Shown here in pieces: positions 12,065-24,890 of a stretch of DNA of 64,000 bases. Within the stretch, counting starts at the first letter, position 1, and the number at the start of each line of letters is the position of its first letter. This stretch comes from Piliocolobus tephrosceles (taxonomy: Eukaryota; Chordata; Mammalia; Primates; Cercopithecidae): NCBI RefSeq assembly GCF_002776525.5, contig NC_045446.1, forward strand, positions 66,898,627-66,962,626, given 5' to 3'. The translations under genes and the position numbers were made by a program. The notes beneath the pieces were generated by a model. It searched no databases, was not told where the DNA came from, and saw only the letters and a list, made by a program, of their open reading frames with translations.

Positions 12065-13520
12065 AACCCTGTCTCAGGCCGTGAGCTAGTGCTGGAGATA
12101 GCAGAACAAAGACACAGTCCCTTCAAGATGGCATTCACAGCCATAGGGCGGGACGACAGGTGGGCGACAACCATAGCCAGCAGAAGAGCAGACGCTGGAA
12201 CAGAGGTTCCAACCAAGCACTATGGAGCCAGCTGAGGTGGTAACTCATGGTCTGGGGAGCTGAGAAAGCCCTGAGGGATCTCTGGATGTAGCCAGATGGA
12301 ATAGACTGACAAGAGCATTCCAGACAGAAGGAACAGCCGTGCTAAAGCCCAGAGGCTGAAAGCAGCATCTCGCTTTCAGGGAGTGGCAATCACCTTGGTG
12401 CTGTGAGGGCTGGAGAAGGGGTGGGTGGAGTGAGAGGAGGACAGCAAGGCAGGGGCCAGGTCATGAAGGACTTTGCATTTACCAGTCTAGAAGGGAGTCT
12501 GTAGGTTTTATCCTGAATGCAATCAAGACTCAGGGAAGATTTTATTTATTTCTTTATTTTAGCTTTTTTTTGAAGCATAATATAACATACAGAAAAATTC
12601 ACCTATCATAAGTATGCATCTTGGTAAACTTTCACCAGGAATATACCCATGGAACCAACATCCAGATCAAAATCTGTCAGGCGTCTAGCACCCAGAAGCC
12701 CCTGCGGGTCCCTGCCAGTTACTGTGTGTCCCCAAGGCTGACCAGTCTCCTGTCTTCTGGTACCACAGGTTTGTTTTGCCTGTTTTTTGAACTTTATAAA
12801 TGCAAGTGTACAGTATGAACTCTGTTGTGTCTTTTCTGTTGTTCAACAGGACATCTGTGAGATTTCTCAATATTGCAGCTATCTCCGTAGCTTGTAGCAC
12901 TCTGTTGTGTGAATCCACCACTGTCTGCTGATGGGCATCGGGTGGTCTCCAATTCTTGGCTACTATGCATAGTGCTCTGAATGTCCTTGTACACATCTTT
13001 GATACACATGTGTACACATGTCTGTTGGGTATATTCCCAAGGGTAGACTTGCTGGGTTGGAGAGTATATGCATGCTCAACTTGAATCTGTGACGCCAAAT
13101 CATTTTCTCAAGTGTTTGTAGATGGAGGGTTTTGAGCAAGGAGGTGGCAGGAGCAGGCCTAGGTCTCGGCAGTCCCTCTCTGCACAGGCTGAGTATGAGG
13201 GGCATAGGGACATCCCAGTGGAGCTGTCCTAAGGCTAGAGAGCAGTGGGTCTGGAGCTGGGGAGCTGGGGAGCTAGGCAGCAAGGCTCTAGGCTGGAGAA
13301 GGTGGAGAGGGTGTGGAGTGAGGAAGGCAGGGACCAGGGCCAGGCCATGGATACAGCAATAATTAGGATGCCATGGACACAGAGGAGCCCTCAGAGGCAA
13401 CTGAGGAGGTGCAGCCTAGAGAAGAGGGAAGATGCAGCAATGGGAAAGGAAGAAAATCACATGGCTGCCAAGGGGAGCATCTGAGGCAGAGGCAGGCCTA
13501 GAGCAACAGAGGCACTAAGG
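12065..13520 (-). mobile_element. L2 LINE, antisense, interrupted by L1M sequence
   Basis: The pieces at about 12065-12539 (CATTCCAGACAGAAGGAACAG, TCATGAAGGACTTTGCATTT) and about 13121-13520 (GGAGGGTTTTGAGCAAGGAG onward) are collinear in the antisense L2 order. They are split by about 580 bp of L1M. Outer boundaries are approximate. Confidence 0.7.
12540..13120 (-). mobile_element. L1M 3' end, antisense, inserted in L2
   Basis: Reads as antisense L1 3' UTR: TTGAAGCATAATATAACATAC, CCTGTTTTTTGAACTTTATAAATG, GGCTACTATGCATAGTGCTC and TGGGTATATTCCCAAGGG. Diverged. Confidence 0.8.
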
Positions 13521-16500
13521 GGCCAGTTAGTCAAGACTGAGCAGGAGGTGCTCACCAAACTTGATAAGGGGGCCATGGGGACCTTAAGGAAGGCATGGTC
13601 AGTGGGGTTGGTGTGCGTGTCAGACTGCAACAGGCAAAGCAGGGAAGAGATGAGGCATGAGCTTTAAGAATTCAGCACTGCACCTGGAAGCATGGTATTG
13701 GTGCTGCTGAAGTCAGCCCACCTGGAGGCTGGGCCTCCCCAGCATCCTCCCATCCCCCAAGTGTAGTGGGAGCTGTTCTGCCATTCCAACTAACAAAGGC
13801 CTCCCATGGCCAGTGCACCGTGGAGGAGGAGAGTGGGGTGGAGACTCAAGGAGAAGAAAAGGGACAGGCAGTTCTCTCTACTCTTCCATTGTTTATCTGA
13901 AGCTTAAAGGTGATTAGAGAATGTAGAAATGGGAGTAGCTTTGTGGGATGAGAATGAAAACAAAGAACTCCCCACGGACTGTTTCCAACACAAAGCAACT
14001 TTGGTCACTGTCCAGGTCTTCTCCTCCCTGGGGACACCTTGCCATTTACTCTCCCTGGGTGTGGCTCTCTCATACCAAAGAGACCTACATCCTAACCCTA
14101 GGGATGACAACCACAGCGGAGTATTCTGCCAGGCCTTGTGTTAAATGCTTCCCACACAGCATCTCATTTAATTTTCATTACAATCTGATGAAGATAGAAT
14201 AGCGTATTATTACTCCATTTTATAGATGAGAAAACCGAGACTCAGGGAAGTAAAATGACTTCCTCAAGATTACCCCAACCAGAAGGCTGCAGACACTGAC
14301 TCCAAAGCCTGTGGGCTTCTGCCAGCAAGTCAGCCTCCCCAACACCCAGGCTCTTAGAATCTTGGAGTCGTAATGTGGCCACCTGCTCTATTCTTTAGGA
14401 AAACCCAAATCTACCCTTTTTCTCTCGACTTCCCTGAAGTAGGACTCTGTTTTGTATCAGGGAACAATGGTGCCTCCACAAGAGGGTAGAATTTTCTACT
14501 AGCTGCACAACCATGGGCAAGTCACTCCTCCTCTCCCACCTTGTTTTCTCCCCTGTAAAATGGGGATAATAATTTAACCTCTGAGATTAACTGAGCTGTA
14601 CGTTAAGGCCCGAGCACGAGTGTCTCAGAGTAATGGTCTACCCCTGTGAGTTCTGTTCTTTCCCCCTCCAGTTTCCATGCTTGGTCCTCCCATCTCCCTT
14701 TCTCACCAGAGACCTGGACCTCTGCATGGACAGATCCAGGGATGGTCTTCGCTGTGAGATCTGGTAAGGGCTCATGTTTGCTTTGGGTGACCCAGATCTC
14801 CCCAGCTTCTGACAGCCTCCGCTCACCTTTCAGCCTAAAGAGCCCCTTACCCCAAGACACCAACAAACCCTGCAAAAGAAACAAAAAAGACAAAAAACAA
14901 AAACAAGGCTGAGAGTCTTTTGGCTCAGAGCCACTGAACTGGCCTACCAACAGGCTAACTGTTGGGATCCTCATTTGAACACCCTGACTCAGAGGCTGAT
15001 AAGTGTGTAGCACTTGCTGGGTCTTCATTCAAACTTATCTGACTTACTTTCATGAAGTTCCTTGTGTGGGCGCACACACGCACACATCCTCACAAAAGCC
15101 CTGCTCACAGGTGCATTCACAGCCAAGGCCACAGACACACATACTCATAGCCAACAATATATGCCCCAACTCAACCTGCTAGCAAGTGAGCTTGGGGGTG
15201 CAGGGGCATCAGGTGAGCAGGATACAGAGCTCTGTTATGTGGGAAATTTCGTGGTCCTGAACAAACGGGGGTCTGTTTTTAGCTCCCCCTCCAAAAGAAG
15301 AGTGAAGCTTCCAGCCACAAGGGGCTTTGCTGTGATGTGTGTGCCCATCACTGCCGAATGGCAGGTGCCCACTGCAGATAATTGACACGGGCTCAGCATG
15401 GAGCAGGCGCTGAGCTCCGTCATGAAACCAAGCTTGTGGACGCAGAAGCGTCACCTTAACGCTTCACTCTGGTGCTGGTGGTCATGATGCTGGTCAGTTC
15501 AGGGTTCCCTCCGACAATTCAGGGCTTTTCCCCACTCCTACTTGGAGTGCATTTGTGTTCTGGAGTTGGGAGAGGTACAGAGGGCCAGGGCATTGGCCTA
15601 GGTCACCTTCAGTCTATAAGGGCATCCCCCGCTGCCCCTCATTCCCACTGGTAGCTCGAGCACGAGCATCTCCCCTCTGACATCTGTGGAAGGCTTACAT
15701 TTCCACCTGCTCAGACCCATAAGGGGCCTGAGCTTTGAGATTTAGAGTCCCATGCATATCACAAAAACTTAGATACAAACATATAGATGGAGTCTTATAA
15801 TAAATCATTTTGAAAGCCCACTAACCGACTGAAATAACAAAAATGACCAGAGATGGCAGTAAGAGGCAGATTTTCTCCTCTCCCTGCCAGGCTGGAGGAT
15901 CTGGGCTGAGATGCGGCACCAGTTGAGAACAGAGCAGTCCTGTGTCTCAGGCTCGCTGAGGTGTCAGGAGGGGAAGGCACATTGCAGAGATGGCCCTCAT
16001 CCCCTCACATATCCACGTGGGCTCTCAGCTGCCCCCACTGTGCCTGGACCCCTCAGATCAGTGCTACCAGCACCATTAACCTCACAGCAAGTCACAGCAC
16101 CAGGAGGTCATAAGCTCAGACAGGCTTTGGGGCAGTCATTAAATCAGGCCAATGGCAGTGGGTCATAACTGAGTGCAGGAAAATGAGGAAGCATCTTTAA
16201 GGTTCTGAAGGAAAATAGAAGCACAGAGGCATTCCCACGGGGCCTGGCTAAAGCTCTGGACTCAGGTAAGGCGGGCCTCAGGTGGCACAGGGCAGGGGGT
16301 AGAGGACACGAGTTCCCAGCTGTGACTCTGCCCAGACTCATCAAACCTCAGAGCTGGAGGTTCCAGCAGTCTCTGTGCAGCTGAGAAGGTGAGGTCCAGG
16401 GTGGGCAGGGCTCACAGCTGAGCCAGGATTGAAACCAGATCTTTAGATAAATGGCTCTATGTACCTCCCCATGCACCTCAGGAGCCCTGGAAGTTCCAGG

Positions 16501-19179
16501 CTGTGACTCATCCCCATGTGACTGGGGCTTTGTTTCTTCATCATAAGATAAAGACATTAATGAGACCAAGTCACTGAATCCTACCTTGACCCCAAGCAGG
16601 GCCCTGCATCTCCACGATGACAGCTTCCATCCCCCAAAGACAAATATAAACTTAAGAATAGCTGGTCAAATTAGCAAACTCAGCACATAGATTTTCGGCT
16701 ATTGCATTGCTTTGGAAACTGACCTGAGTTCAAGGACTGGTCCCACTACTGACTTGCTAAGAGCAACTGGACAGTCACCTGATCTGTCTTAGCCTCAGTT
16801 TCCTCAGCTTTCAAATCAAAATAACCCATTCCTTGCACAGTTCTTGTGAGAGTTACAGAGAACATCTTGCATTGTGCCAGGTACACAGCAGGCCCGAATG
16901 ACACGTAGTAGGTCAAATCATGAGGAATTGTCAGTTTTTCGAATAATGGATCCACCTAATAATTATCTATTTTATTCGTATTAGCATAATCATTATCAAC
17001 TATGTGCATATTACTTTATCTCTCAGTCTCCTCATGAAAAAAACTGGAGATGATATGCAAAGCACCCTGCATAAGGCCTGGCACCCTGCAGAAGGTGCTG
17101 ACCAAAGCTTCGCCTCCTCCTTCCCCACCCCCTCCTAATGCAGTCACTTCTTCCATGGGTGGCCACAGGGAACTTGTCCTCTTTCCTGATTGCCACAGCC
17201 CTGTTGGCATGAAGCTGAAACTGTGACTGAGAGATGGGAGAGGAGTAAGAAAATGGTTTCTAAAATAATATTCTCAGAGAAGTTTAAAAGTTAAAAGAAA
17301 AGGAAAACATGTTGTGTTTTCCAAAACCTGACGCAGTGCCACACTTTCAGGTCATGCCCAAGACTTCTGGTGGGTTCTGGGGCAGGAGACCAGAGCACTG
17401 CAGCTGGGCCTCTCCCTTCCCGTCCGCCCCCTGCTAACACTCTTCTTGACTCCCTGAACAGGGTTCTGCAAGGAAGTTATTCTGCGTGTTATGAGGCACA
17501 GCCGACCAAACAATTGGAATATCTTTTAGGCATCCAGATGCCACCTGGAGCCATAATGGAGTAGAAGATTCCAGGTCCGGTAAGGCTCCAGCATCTCTGA
17601 GTCCAGCCGTCTGCCTCTAAGTGGAGTAGCTGTCACACCCTGCAGGGCAGAGGCTGGTGGCCCCATCCCTGATGCCCCCTGCAGGGTTCTCTCTCATGCC
17701 AGTCATGCAGCCCTTTCTTTTGTTCAATCTCAGCCCTTCCTTCCTTCATCCATTCATCAGATAACCTGTGACAGCATCACTGTGCTGGCACAGGAGTAAC
17801 GCAGGGATGATGGAACAACCCCTGTATGTTCCCTAGTCTGTTTCACTTGGATGGCATTACCTATTAAGCACCCAACTTCTCCACCAGCCCAGGCGCAGGT
17901 GAGGCTGGAACCAGGTGAAACAGGACCCAGGTAAGGCTGGACCCACGTAAGGTGAGACTCAAGTGGCACAGGGCATGGGAGGTACTCTCTAAATAGTTGC
18001 TCAATGTTAAAGGAATGGATGAACAATGAATGAATAGCCAGGTCCATAGGAACACTTTGGTAACAAGATGCTCACTGCTTCAAACGCAGCTCATTTTCCT
18101 GAAGGTTGGAGGTGACAGAACCAGGTTGAGGCAGGCATAGCTGGCCCCAGATCTCCTTCTGACATGGGAGGTGGCATCCATTGGAGAAGCCGCTGCTACC
18201 CAGAACCTTCCCATACATGCCTGGGCTCCAAACTGGGAGCTGGGGGATTCCCCAGGCCTGGAAACCCCCAGTAGGGTTGTCTCACTCCACCCACACCCCA
18301 CAAGGCTGGTCATTCTCAACCCTGCTTCTTGGAAGGAGAAACTGGCTCATGATCAGAAGTTCTGGAATTCACTACAGGAAGTGGCCATTGAGTGAGAGGA
18401 AAAGCCCTTGGTTAAATGAGCCAAGAATTCTGCGTTCTGATTCCCACTCCAACATTTAAAGGCATGGGATGCAGGCTCAGGCGGACCTGGGTTCAACTCC
18501 AGTTCTGCTGTTTAAGAGCTGCTTGGTTTCTGGAAAGTTACTTCACTGAGCCCTGGTTTCCTCTTTTGGGAAAGGGATTATAGTATCTGCCTCAACAGGT
18601 CCTTGTGAGGATTCTAAGAGGAACTGGTAGGGCTGATACTCAGCTGGCATGCAAAGATTCTAACTTACTGCTTGGTAAATAGCCATGACTCCGAGCACCT
18701 TGAGTGCCCCTGCCACTCAACCGCGCATCCCCCGACCTTCCCACCATGATTCAGCAACCAAGGGGTTAACATCTAGGCCCTTGGAAGGTCCTCAAGATCC
18801 TGGCAACCCCTCTGATTGGTTGCTGCCCATATTGAACTAAATGGGTGCCAGTAAATGCTCTGTAAACTACAAAGTGCTGGCTAACTCCAGATCCACACTT
18901 CCAGCTCCAATTTATCTCCTGGAGCCTCTTCACCCAACTCTTGGCCCTTCCACCTGCATACCTCATGCAAATGGCACACTCACAACTCCCAAAATGAACT
19001 GAGTTTCTCCAGTTAAACTCATCCCAGGGACTGCCTCCACCTCTGCCTGGTTGCTCCAGACAGGCAAGCCTGGGAGACCCCCTCCTTACTCAGTCTCTAT
19101 CTGGCAGTCCTGTTTCCTCTATGTCCCCCAGCTCTGTCCCTCCTTCCTGCCCCCACCCACCTGGTGCCTTCATCATTTC
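13521..19179. other. No gene recognised; several MIRs
   Basis: MIR pieces lie near 14130-14300 (antisense, CCATTTTATAGATGAGAAAAC), 14495-14610 (sense, CCCTGTAAAATGGGGATAAT), 16700-16910 (sense) and 18470-18650 (sense). The remaining DNA looks single copy. No exon, promoter or RNA gene is supported. Confidence 0.55.
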
Positions 19180-20200
19180 TGTGCTAAATCACAACGACCA
19201 CCTTCCCACTGGCCTCTGGACTCCAATGTGTCCTTCCACATCATTCTCACACTGCAGACAGAATCACCTTCCAAAAGCGGGGTCTCTCATTGAACCCTCA
19301 GTGAAATGTCAGCCACCATTGATATCCCTCAGTAATGATCGTTGGAGGTTTGGTTCTTGGGGAAGGAGACTCTGAGATGAAGATTCGCTTGCAGGAGGTT
19401 TACTGGGGGAGTACGTTCAAGGTCAACACCTGGCAGGGAGTGATTGAAGCAGAATTGGCCAGAGGGATAAACTGGGTTGTGATGCAGACCCCACAAAGGT
19501 CTCGGCCAGCCCCTCAGGGAGCTGTGGAGCTGGAAAGACTCTTTGTAGTTGTCCCAGGTGGGGGCAAGGGGCCTGGGCTTTTATACCCCCATGCGAACCA
19601 ATCTCTGGATGCAGGCTGGCCCTGGAGGCACCATGGCGTTAGGTGAGCAGGTAATGGTGGTGATGGGAGGAGTCTCACCTGCAAGCTGCCTGCCCTCAGC
19701 ACTCTCAGCAGCTGAGGGGTGGGGGTAGGAGGCACAGGCATCGGCAGCCATCGCAGTGCCTGCTACAACGATGTCTTGGGTCAAGTAGATCCTCAGGAAT
19801 GTTTGTCGCATGATGAAAAGAATGACTCCCCATCGCCTTCAAGACACATTTTGAATGTCTGGTGTAGCACACAGGCTCTTCATGATATGCCCCAAACATC
19901 CTCCCCATTCCGCCTTTCTCTCGCCCTCTCCCCACTCGCACCATATTGTGCTTCTTGCAGTTTCCCAAACTCAACATGCTATTTCCCACCTCTCTGCTTT
20001 TGCACGTGTTATTTCATCTGCCTGGACTGCTTTAAATGGAAAAAAAGAAATCCTATTCTCTTCTTCCAGCCAATTCCTACTCCTTCATCAGGACTCCAGC
20101 TAAGCTCTGCCTCCCCTGGGAAACCTTCTATTAATTCCTCCAAGTCTGGTGCTCCCATCTCACACAGAGCACAGCCATTGGGTGCCGATCTGCCCCCAGG
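19180..20200 (+). mobile_element. L2 LINE 3' region, interrupted by an unclassified insertion
   Basis: The pieces 19180-19342 and about 19793-20200 fit L2 in sense order (ACTCCCCATCGCCTTCAAGA, CTCTGCTTTTGCACGTGTTA, CCCCTGGGAAACCTTC). The 450 bp in between do not belong to L2. Confidence 0.7.
19343..19792. repeat. Unclassified interspersed sequence inside L2
   Basis: A 450-bp block with CTTGCAGGAGGTTTACTGGG and AACACCTGGCAGGGAGTG interrupts an L2. It resembles LTR-type repeats in general style but I cannot assign a family. No target duplication was found. Confidence 0.4.
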
Positions 20201-22869
20201 CTCCTCCAGGCTCAGATTCACAGGGCTTGGTTACTCCATTACTTAGGATGCATTTGTGCTGGGAGAAGTCTTGGGGGATGGCGAGGGAGAAGAAATGGCA
20301 AGTGTGAAGCCTGGAAGCATGGAAGTACCCAGTATGTTGGAGAAGGCTGAGCAGCGTCTCACACTGTTCAACACAACGGTTGTCACCATCCTTTCCCCAC
20401 TCATTCCCATCTTCACCATCATCATTGTTGTCATCAAGGCCACACTTTCTGAGTGCCGACTACATACCAGGCTCTGTGCTAAGTATTTTAGAGACACTTC
20501 CCTTGAATCCTTATTTTATCCTCACTATTAATAACCTTCAAAAGTAGGCACTATTATTATCACTGTTTTACAGATACAGAAACCGAAGTTCAAGCAGGTT
20601 AAGAGCTCTGCTCGAGGTCACACAGCTGGTTTATGATCTGTGTGACCCAAGGACACTCTCTGTTCACCACTCCAGCAGGGAGCTGGGCCACACTGATCTC
20701 ATCCCTTTCCAAGCCTCCTGCCCCATCACTGTCTGCCCGTTTAAGGAAACTCCTTTCCTAAATGAAAGGACATGCCACTGAGAAGCTGTGGGGTGGGCCC
20801 AGCTGGGGCAGCCAAGAGACCTGGGAGGGATTAGGGAGAACATTCTGACCACATTTGCCCTTCTAGATCCGACCAAGACAGGGTTTGATTCAGCTCCAGC
20901 TACTGCATGTTGCTGGGAGATCTTGTCCCCTCTTCATGTCTGCAAATAGGGAATCTGAAGTCCCAAAAGGGAAGGGCCCCATCCAACGTCACACTGACCA
21001 TCAGGGAGTCAACTGAAGCTACAGCTTAGACTCTGGGCTCCCAGACCAGGGCCTCGCCCACTGCCAGCCTAACTGCAGCCAAGGCTACTTTTGAGGGATA
21101 ATTTGAGGGTGCCAGGAAGAGTTCCTCCTCCCCACACAAGGGTGTGCCTCCCCAGGCTGCTGGTGATACCTGGAATCCCTCCAGAGGGCACAGGTCATGA
21201 GCCCTGGGTTCAGGCCCACCGTCTCCTCTCCACCCTCCCGGGACCCTCCTGCCCGGGCTTCCTTGCCTTAGGAAATGCACAAGCAGCCAGAGACTGGCTC
21301 TGAGGAGGCTGTGGAAGGAGGCTGGCTCTGAAGCAGCTTGGAAGGAGGCTGCCCCTAAACCTGGCCATGCCAGGAACAGAGAGACAAACCAGAGGCAGCA
21401 GAGCCCAATAAGACTTGTAGCCAGATTGGTTTTAATCAGGCTCCACGCATACTAACTGTGTGAGCTTTGGGAAGATATCTAATTGCTGTGGGCCTCAGTT
21501 TGCTCGGTTACAACATGGGGATGAGAGTTACCATCTGGCAGGGCTGTTGTGGGGATTCAGTGAAGTACATATTGCTGGTATTCGATGAGGTGGGGGGCTG
21601 GGCGCCCAGAAGGGGCTATCGGTGGCAGCTGGGATTATTATTGAGTCTGGAGTCGGACAGAGCTACTGGGCTTTATGCCTGTCTAGTCCTTGCTGGACCA
21701 CACTGGTTCCTTCATGATCCTGGAGTCTGGCATGAGGCCTGGCCAGGGTGCCCAGTACCTAAGGTCTGTTGAATTGTATGGAGTTCTGTGGCAGCAGAAC
21801 TGACCCCAGTGGTTGGGTGATGCAGGAAGAAAGATACAGTACAAGGGAGACCTTCCTGCTACCTGAAGGTAGAAGGAAGCCGTGGAGACGTGGGGAGTTC
21901 TCTGGAAGTTTTCAAGCAGAAGCTGGGTGGATACTGGGCAATGATGCCATCACTGAGAGTCACGTAGATTCACTGAATTTATGTGCCTGGGGAGAATGTC
22001 TAAGTTGGAAGGCCTCTCACAGGCCCTCAAGTCCACCCCCTCAACACATACATGGGGAGACAGGCCCAAAAAGGGAACAGAATTACCTAAGGTGAGTCAA
22101 TGCCAGATCTGGGACGAGGAGCAGGGCTCTTGTCTCTGCAGAGAGAGGACTGGTGCTATTACAACCATTTTATAAAAAGGGAAGACTGAGGTCTGGGGAG
22201 AGGTAGAAACTTTCTGAGGTTACCAAGAGAGTGCGTGAGAGACCAGAATCTATGTCTCTGGCTTCAGGGTTCCCCCATGGCTGCCTGGCTGGAGTAGGAC
22301 CAGAAGCCTGATCCCAGCCCCAGAAAGGCTGGAATGAATTCTTCCTGGGCCCTTCCTGGGGCCATTGAGCAGTGTCTCCTGGCTGGAAAAGATACCAAAG
22401 CACGCACTAGCTCTGAAGTCTGTTTCGTCTGCGAAAACACTAGGTCCCAGAGGAGAGGCCTGCCAGGCGCTGACGACCCACCCACTGTGCATCTAAGGAG
22501 GAACCTGGGCTTAGAAAGGGGAGTGGTGGCTGCTCCAAGATCCCATGGCCACCCTGGCCAGGCCAGGCCTGGACCCCAAGGCTAGACTCTCTCAGGAGAG
22601 GAATAGAAACAGACAGACAGAGACAGAGATACCAGCTCAGACAGGAGAATGTACTCCCCCGGCAAAGTCAGAGCAGTAGGCAGGAAACTTCTGCAACCAC
22701 TTGGCAAACGCAGGCAGCTCCTGGCAGCCCTAGCTCTCCACAGTCAGGAGCCTTTGAGCACTGGGAGAGAAACAGCTTGGATTTGCTGTGTTCTGTGAGA
22801 TCCCCACCGTTCTCTCAGGGGACCCTCCCACCACCAGCCTCTACCTTCCCGGTCACTGCACTCAGTGAC
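20201..22869. other. No gene recognised; MIRs and one short duplication
   Basis: An antisense MIR is at about 20445-20640 (TTTTACAGATACAGAAACCG). A sense MIR is near 21450-21600. A 28/27-bp imperfect tandem duplication is at 21294-21348. The rest looks unique. Confidence 0.5.
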
Positions 22870-23140
22870 AGCAGCAAACGCCTCTAACTCCACACAGCCT
22901 TCCTGCCTTCCTGCCTTTGCACAAGCGGCTCTCTCTGCCTAGAATGCTGCCCCTCCCTTGTCCCCCTGACTCTTCCTTGCCTTGTACTTCTCAGCTGATG
23001 CTTCTCTGAGGCTTCCCAGGTCCCCGAGCCGGCCCGGCCTACTCCCTGAAGCAGATCAGATGCCATCTGCCCTGGCTTCCCCAGCCAGAGTGCCTCCTTC
23101 CCTCTGTCACAGTGCAGGTCACACCCGCAGTCACTGTCTG
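22870..23140 (+). mobile_element. L2 LINE fragment
   Basis: The stretch TTTGCACAAGCGGCTCTCTC then CTGCCTAGAATGCTGCCC follows the sense L2 order before the 3' end. Diverged. Confidence 0.6.
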
Positions 23141-23274
23141 CCTCTGGCACCAGAGGGGAAGCCTTCATCAAGCAGGGTTGGGCTCTAACCTAAGGCAACA
23201 TCCCCAGTTGCAGCAAAGGGCTGACCACAGAGGATCCACAATTTCCACCCTCTCTCCTTCCCTCTCTCCCTTCC

Positions 23275-23480
23275 TTCCTTCCTGCCACAAATACTGACTG
23301 AACTCCCGCTGTGTGCCAGGCACTGTTCTAGGCGCAGGAGCTACAGCATTCAACAACACAAAGCAGTGAACAAAGTCCCTGCTCCGTGACCGCCACTCTA
23401 GGAGGGGAGGAGGAAGCAGACAGCAGTGACAATACAATCAATAATCCAGAGAAGTTTGAGTGGTGACAGGTGCTATCAGA
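23275..23480 (-). mobile_element. L2 LINE 3' end, antisense
   Basis: GTGCCAGGCACTGTTCTAGG, CATTCAACAACACAAAGCAG and TGGTGACAGGTGCTATCAGA match the reverse complement of the L2 3' end. Confidence 0.8.
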
Positions 23481-24599
23481 AGGTAAAACCACATTTATTG
23501 AACTCAGAACTGCAGACAGGGAAACAGGGGTGCAGACGGGTACAGCGGGCAGGAAGTAGGAGCAAGGTAAATTTCAGACCCTCTGGGCCCCTCTGTTATC
23601 TTCCCTCTCAAGGGCTGCCAGGCGCTGGGGGAGGCAGGCATGTGGGAAGGAAGCCTTGGGGCCCCCCCTGGAAGTGCCAGACGTCTCTCCCACCCACAGA
23701 CATACTTCCTGGCTCTCCAGGAATTTGATTCAGCAACAGTAACTTAGCAGTTCCTTGTGAAAGTCACAAGAAATCCCTTGAGAGTTCCAGGGGTGGAGAT
23801 GGCCTCTCACTAAGCCTGCCAACAGCCTGGCGAGGTGGGCATGATTAGCCTCCCATCAAAGGAGGGCCCAGGGTCACATGGTTGGTCGCTGGTCTGGCTG
23901 AGATTTGAGCCCAGGTCAGGTGACTGCTGGGCCCATGGGCCTCCCACCACCCCCCATAGCCTCCCAAAGCCTTGGAGGGCAAGGAAGTGGTCCAGCCATG
24001 GCCAGAGCCTGGACACCAAGGACCTCAGCCCAGCACAGGTGAACTGAATGGGAGTCCCTCAACTCCTCTGGGCCTCAGTTTCTCTCCGAGGGTAACTGTG
24101 AGCATCAGATAAAATGCAGCGTGCACGCACTGTGGAAAATGCCCCAACGCACCTGTCGGCCCCCGCACCCGAGGCTCCTCCCCTCCTGCCCTCTGTGCCT
24201 GGCCAAGTTGGTCAGTCGTTCACGGCAGGTGTGCTGCTGAGCATGGGCAGAGGCAAAGCAGCTTTGAACTCTGCTCACCTCACAGCCTGGCACACAGAAA
24301 GCTGTGAACTCTGCTCACCTCCAAGGACAGGGGTGGGGCTGAGGGCAGGACTGCTCTTCTGGGGAAAGAGGAGGGCAGGATCGAGCGTCAGGTGTCCTGG
24401 GTCCATGCTGAGGCAGGATGACTCAGTAACATTCCCACTCCCCTCCCCTGAGACAGCCAGCCACTGTTCCTCGGCCTGGAGGGGAGGCAAAGCCAGCATT
24501 TGCTGAAGTCCTACTATGTGCCCATGCTTCGTAGGGTGTTATTGAGTCTACTATGTGACACACTGAGAGTTGAGTCACTAGCTCGATGTTGCATGAGTG
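23481..24599. other. No gene recognised; MIR pieces and a short duplication
   Basis: An antisense MIR-like piece is near 23800-23930 and a sense MIR near 24050-24130. A 21-bp imperfect direct repeat lies at 24261-24281 and 24301-24321. Confidence 0.45.
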
Positions 24600-24890
24600 T
24601 ATTCGTTTGCTAGGGCTGCCATAACAAAGTACCAGAGACTGAGTGGCTTAAACACCAGACATGTGTTTCCTCGCAGTGCCAGAGGCTGGAAGTCGGAGAC
24701 GGACGTGTCAGCAGGGCTGGCTTCTGGAGGCCTCTGTCCTTGGCTATAGATGACCATCTCCATGTTCACAGGGTGTTCTCCCTCTACACGTGTCTGCGTC
24801 CAGATTTCTTCTCCTTATCAGGACAATGGTCATACTGGATTAGGGCCCATCCTGCTGACCTCATCTTCACTAAATTACCTTCATCCTGAG
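24600..24890 (-). mobile_element. MLT1-type MaLR LTR, antisense
   Basis: It starts TATTCGTTTGCTAGGGCTGC then AACAAAGTACCAGAGACTGA, which is the reverse complement of the MLT1 3' end. It runs to GGATTAGGGCCCATCCTGCT and AAATTACCT. Subfamily not determined. Confidence 0.85.
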
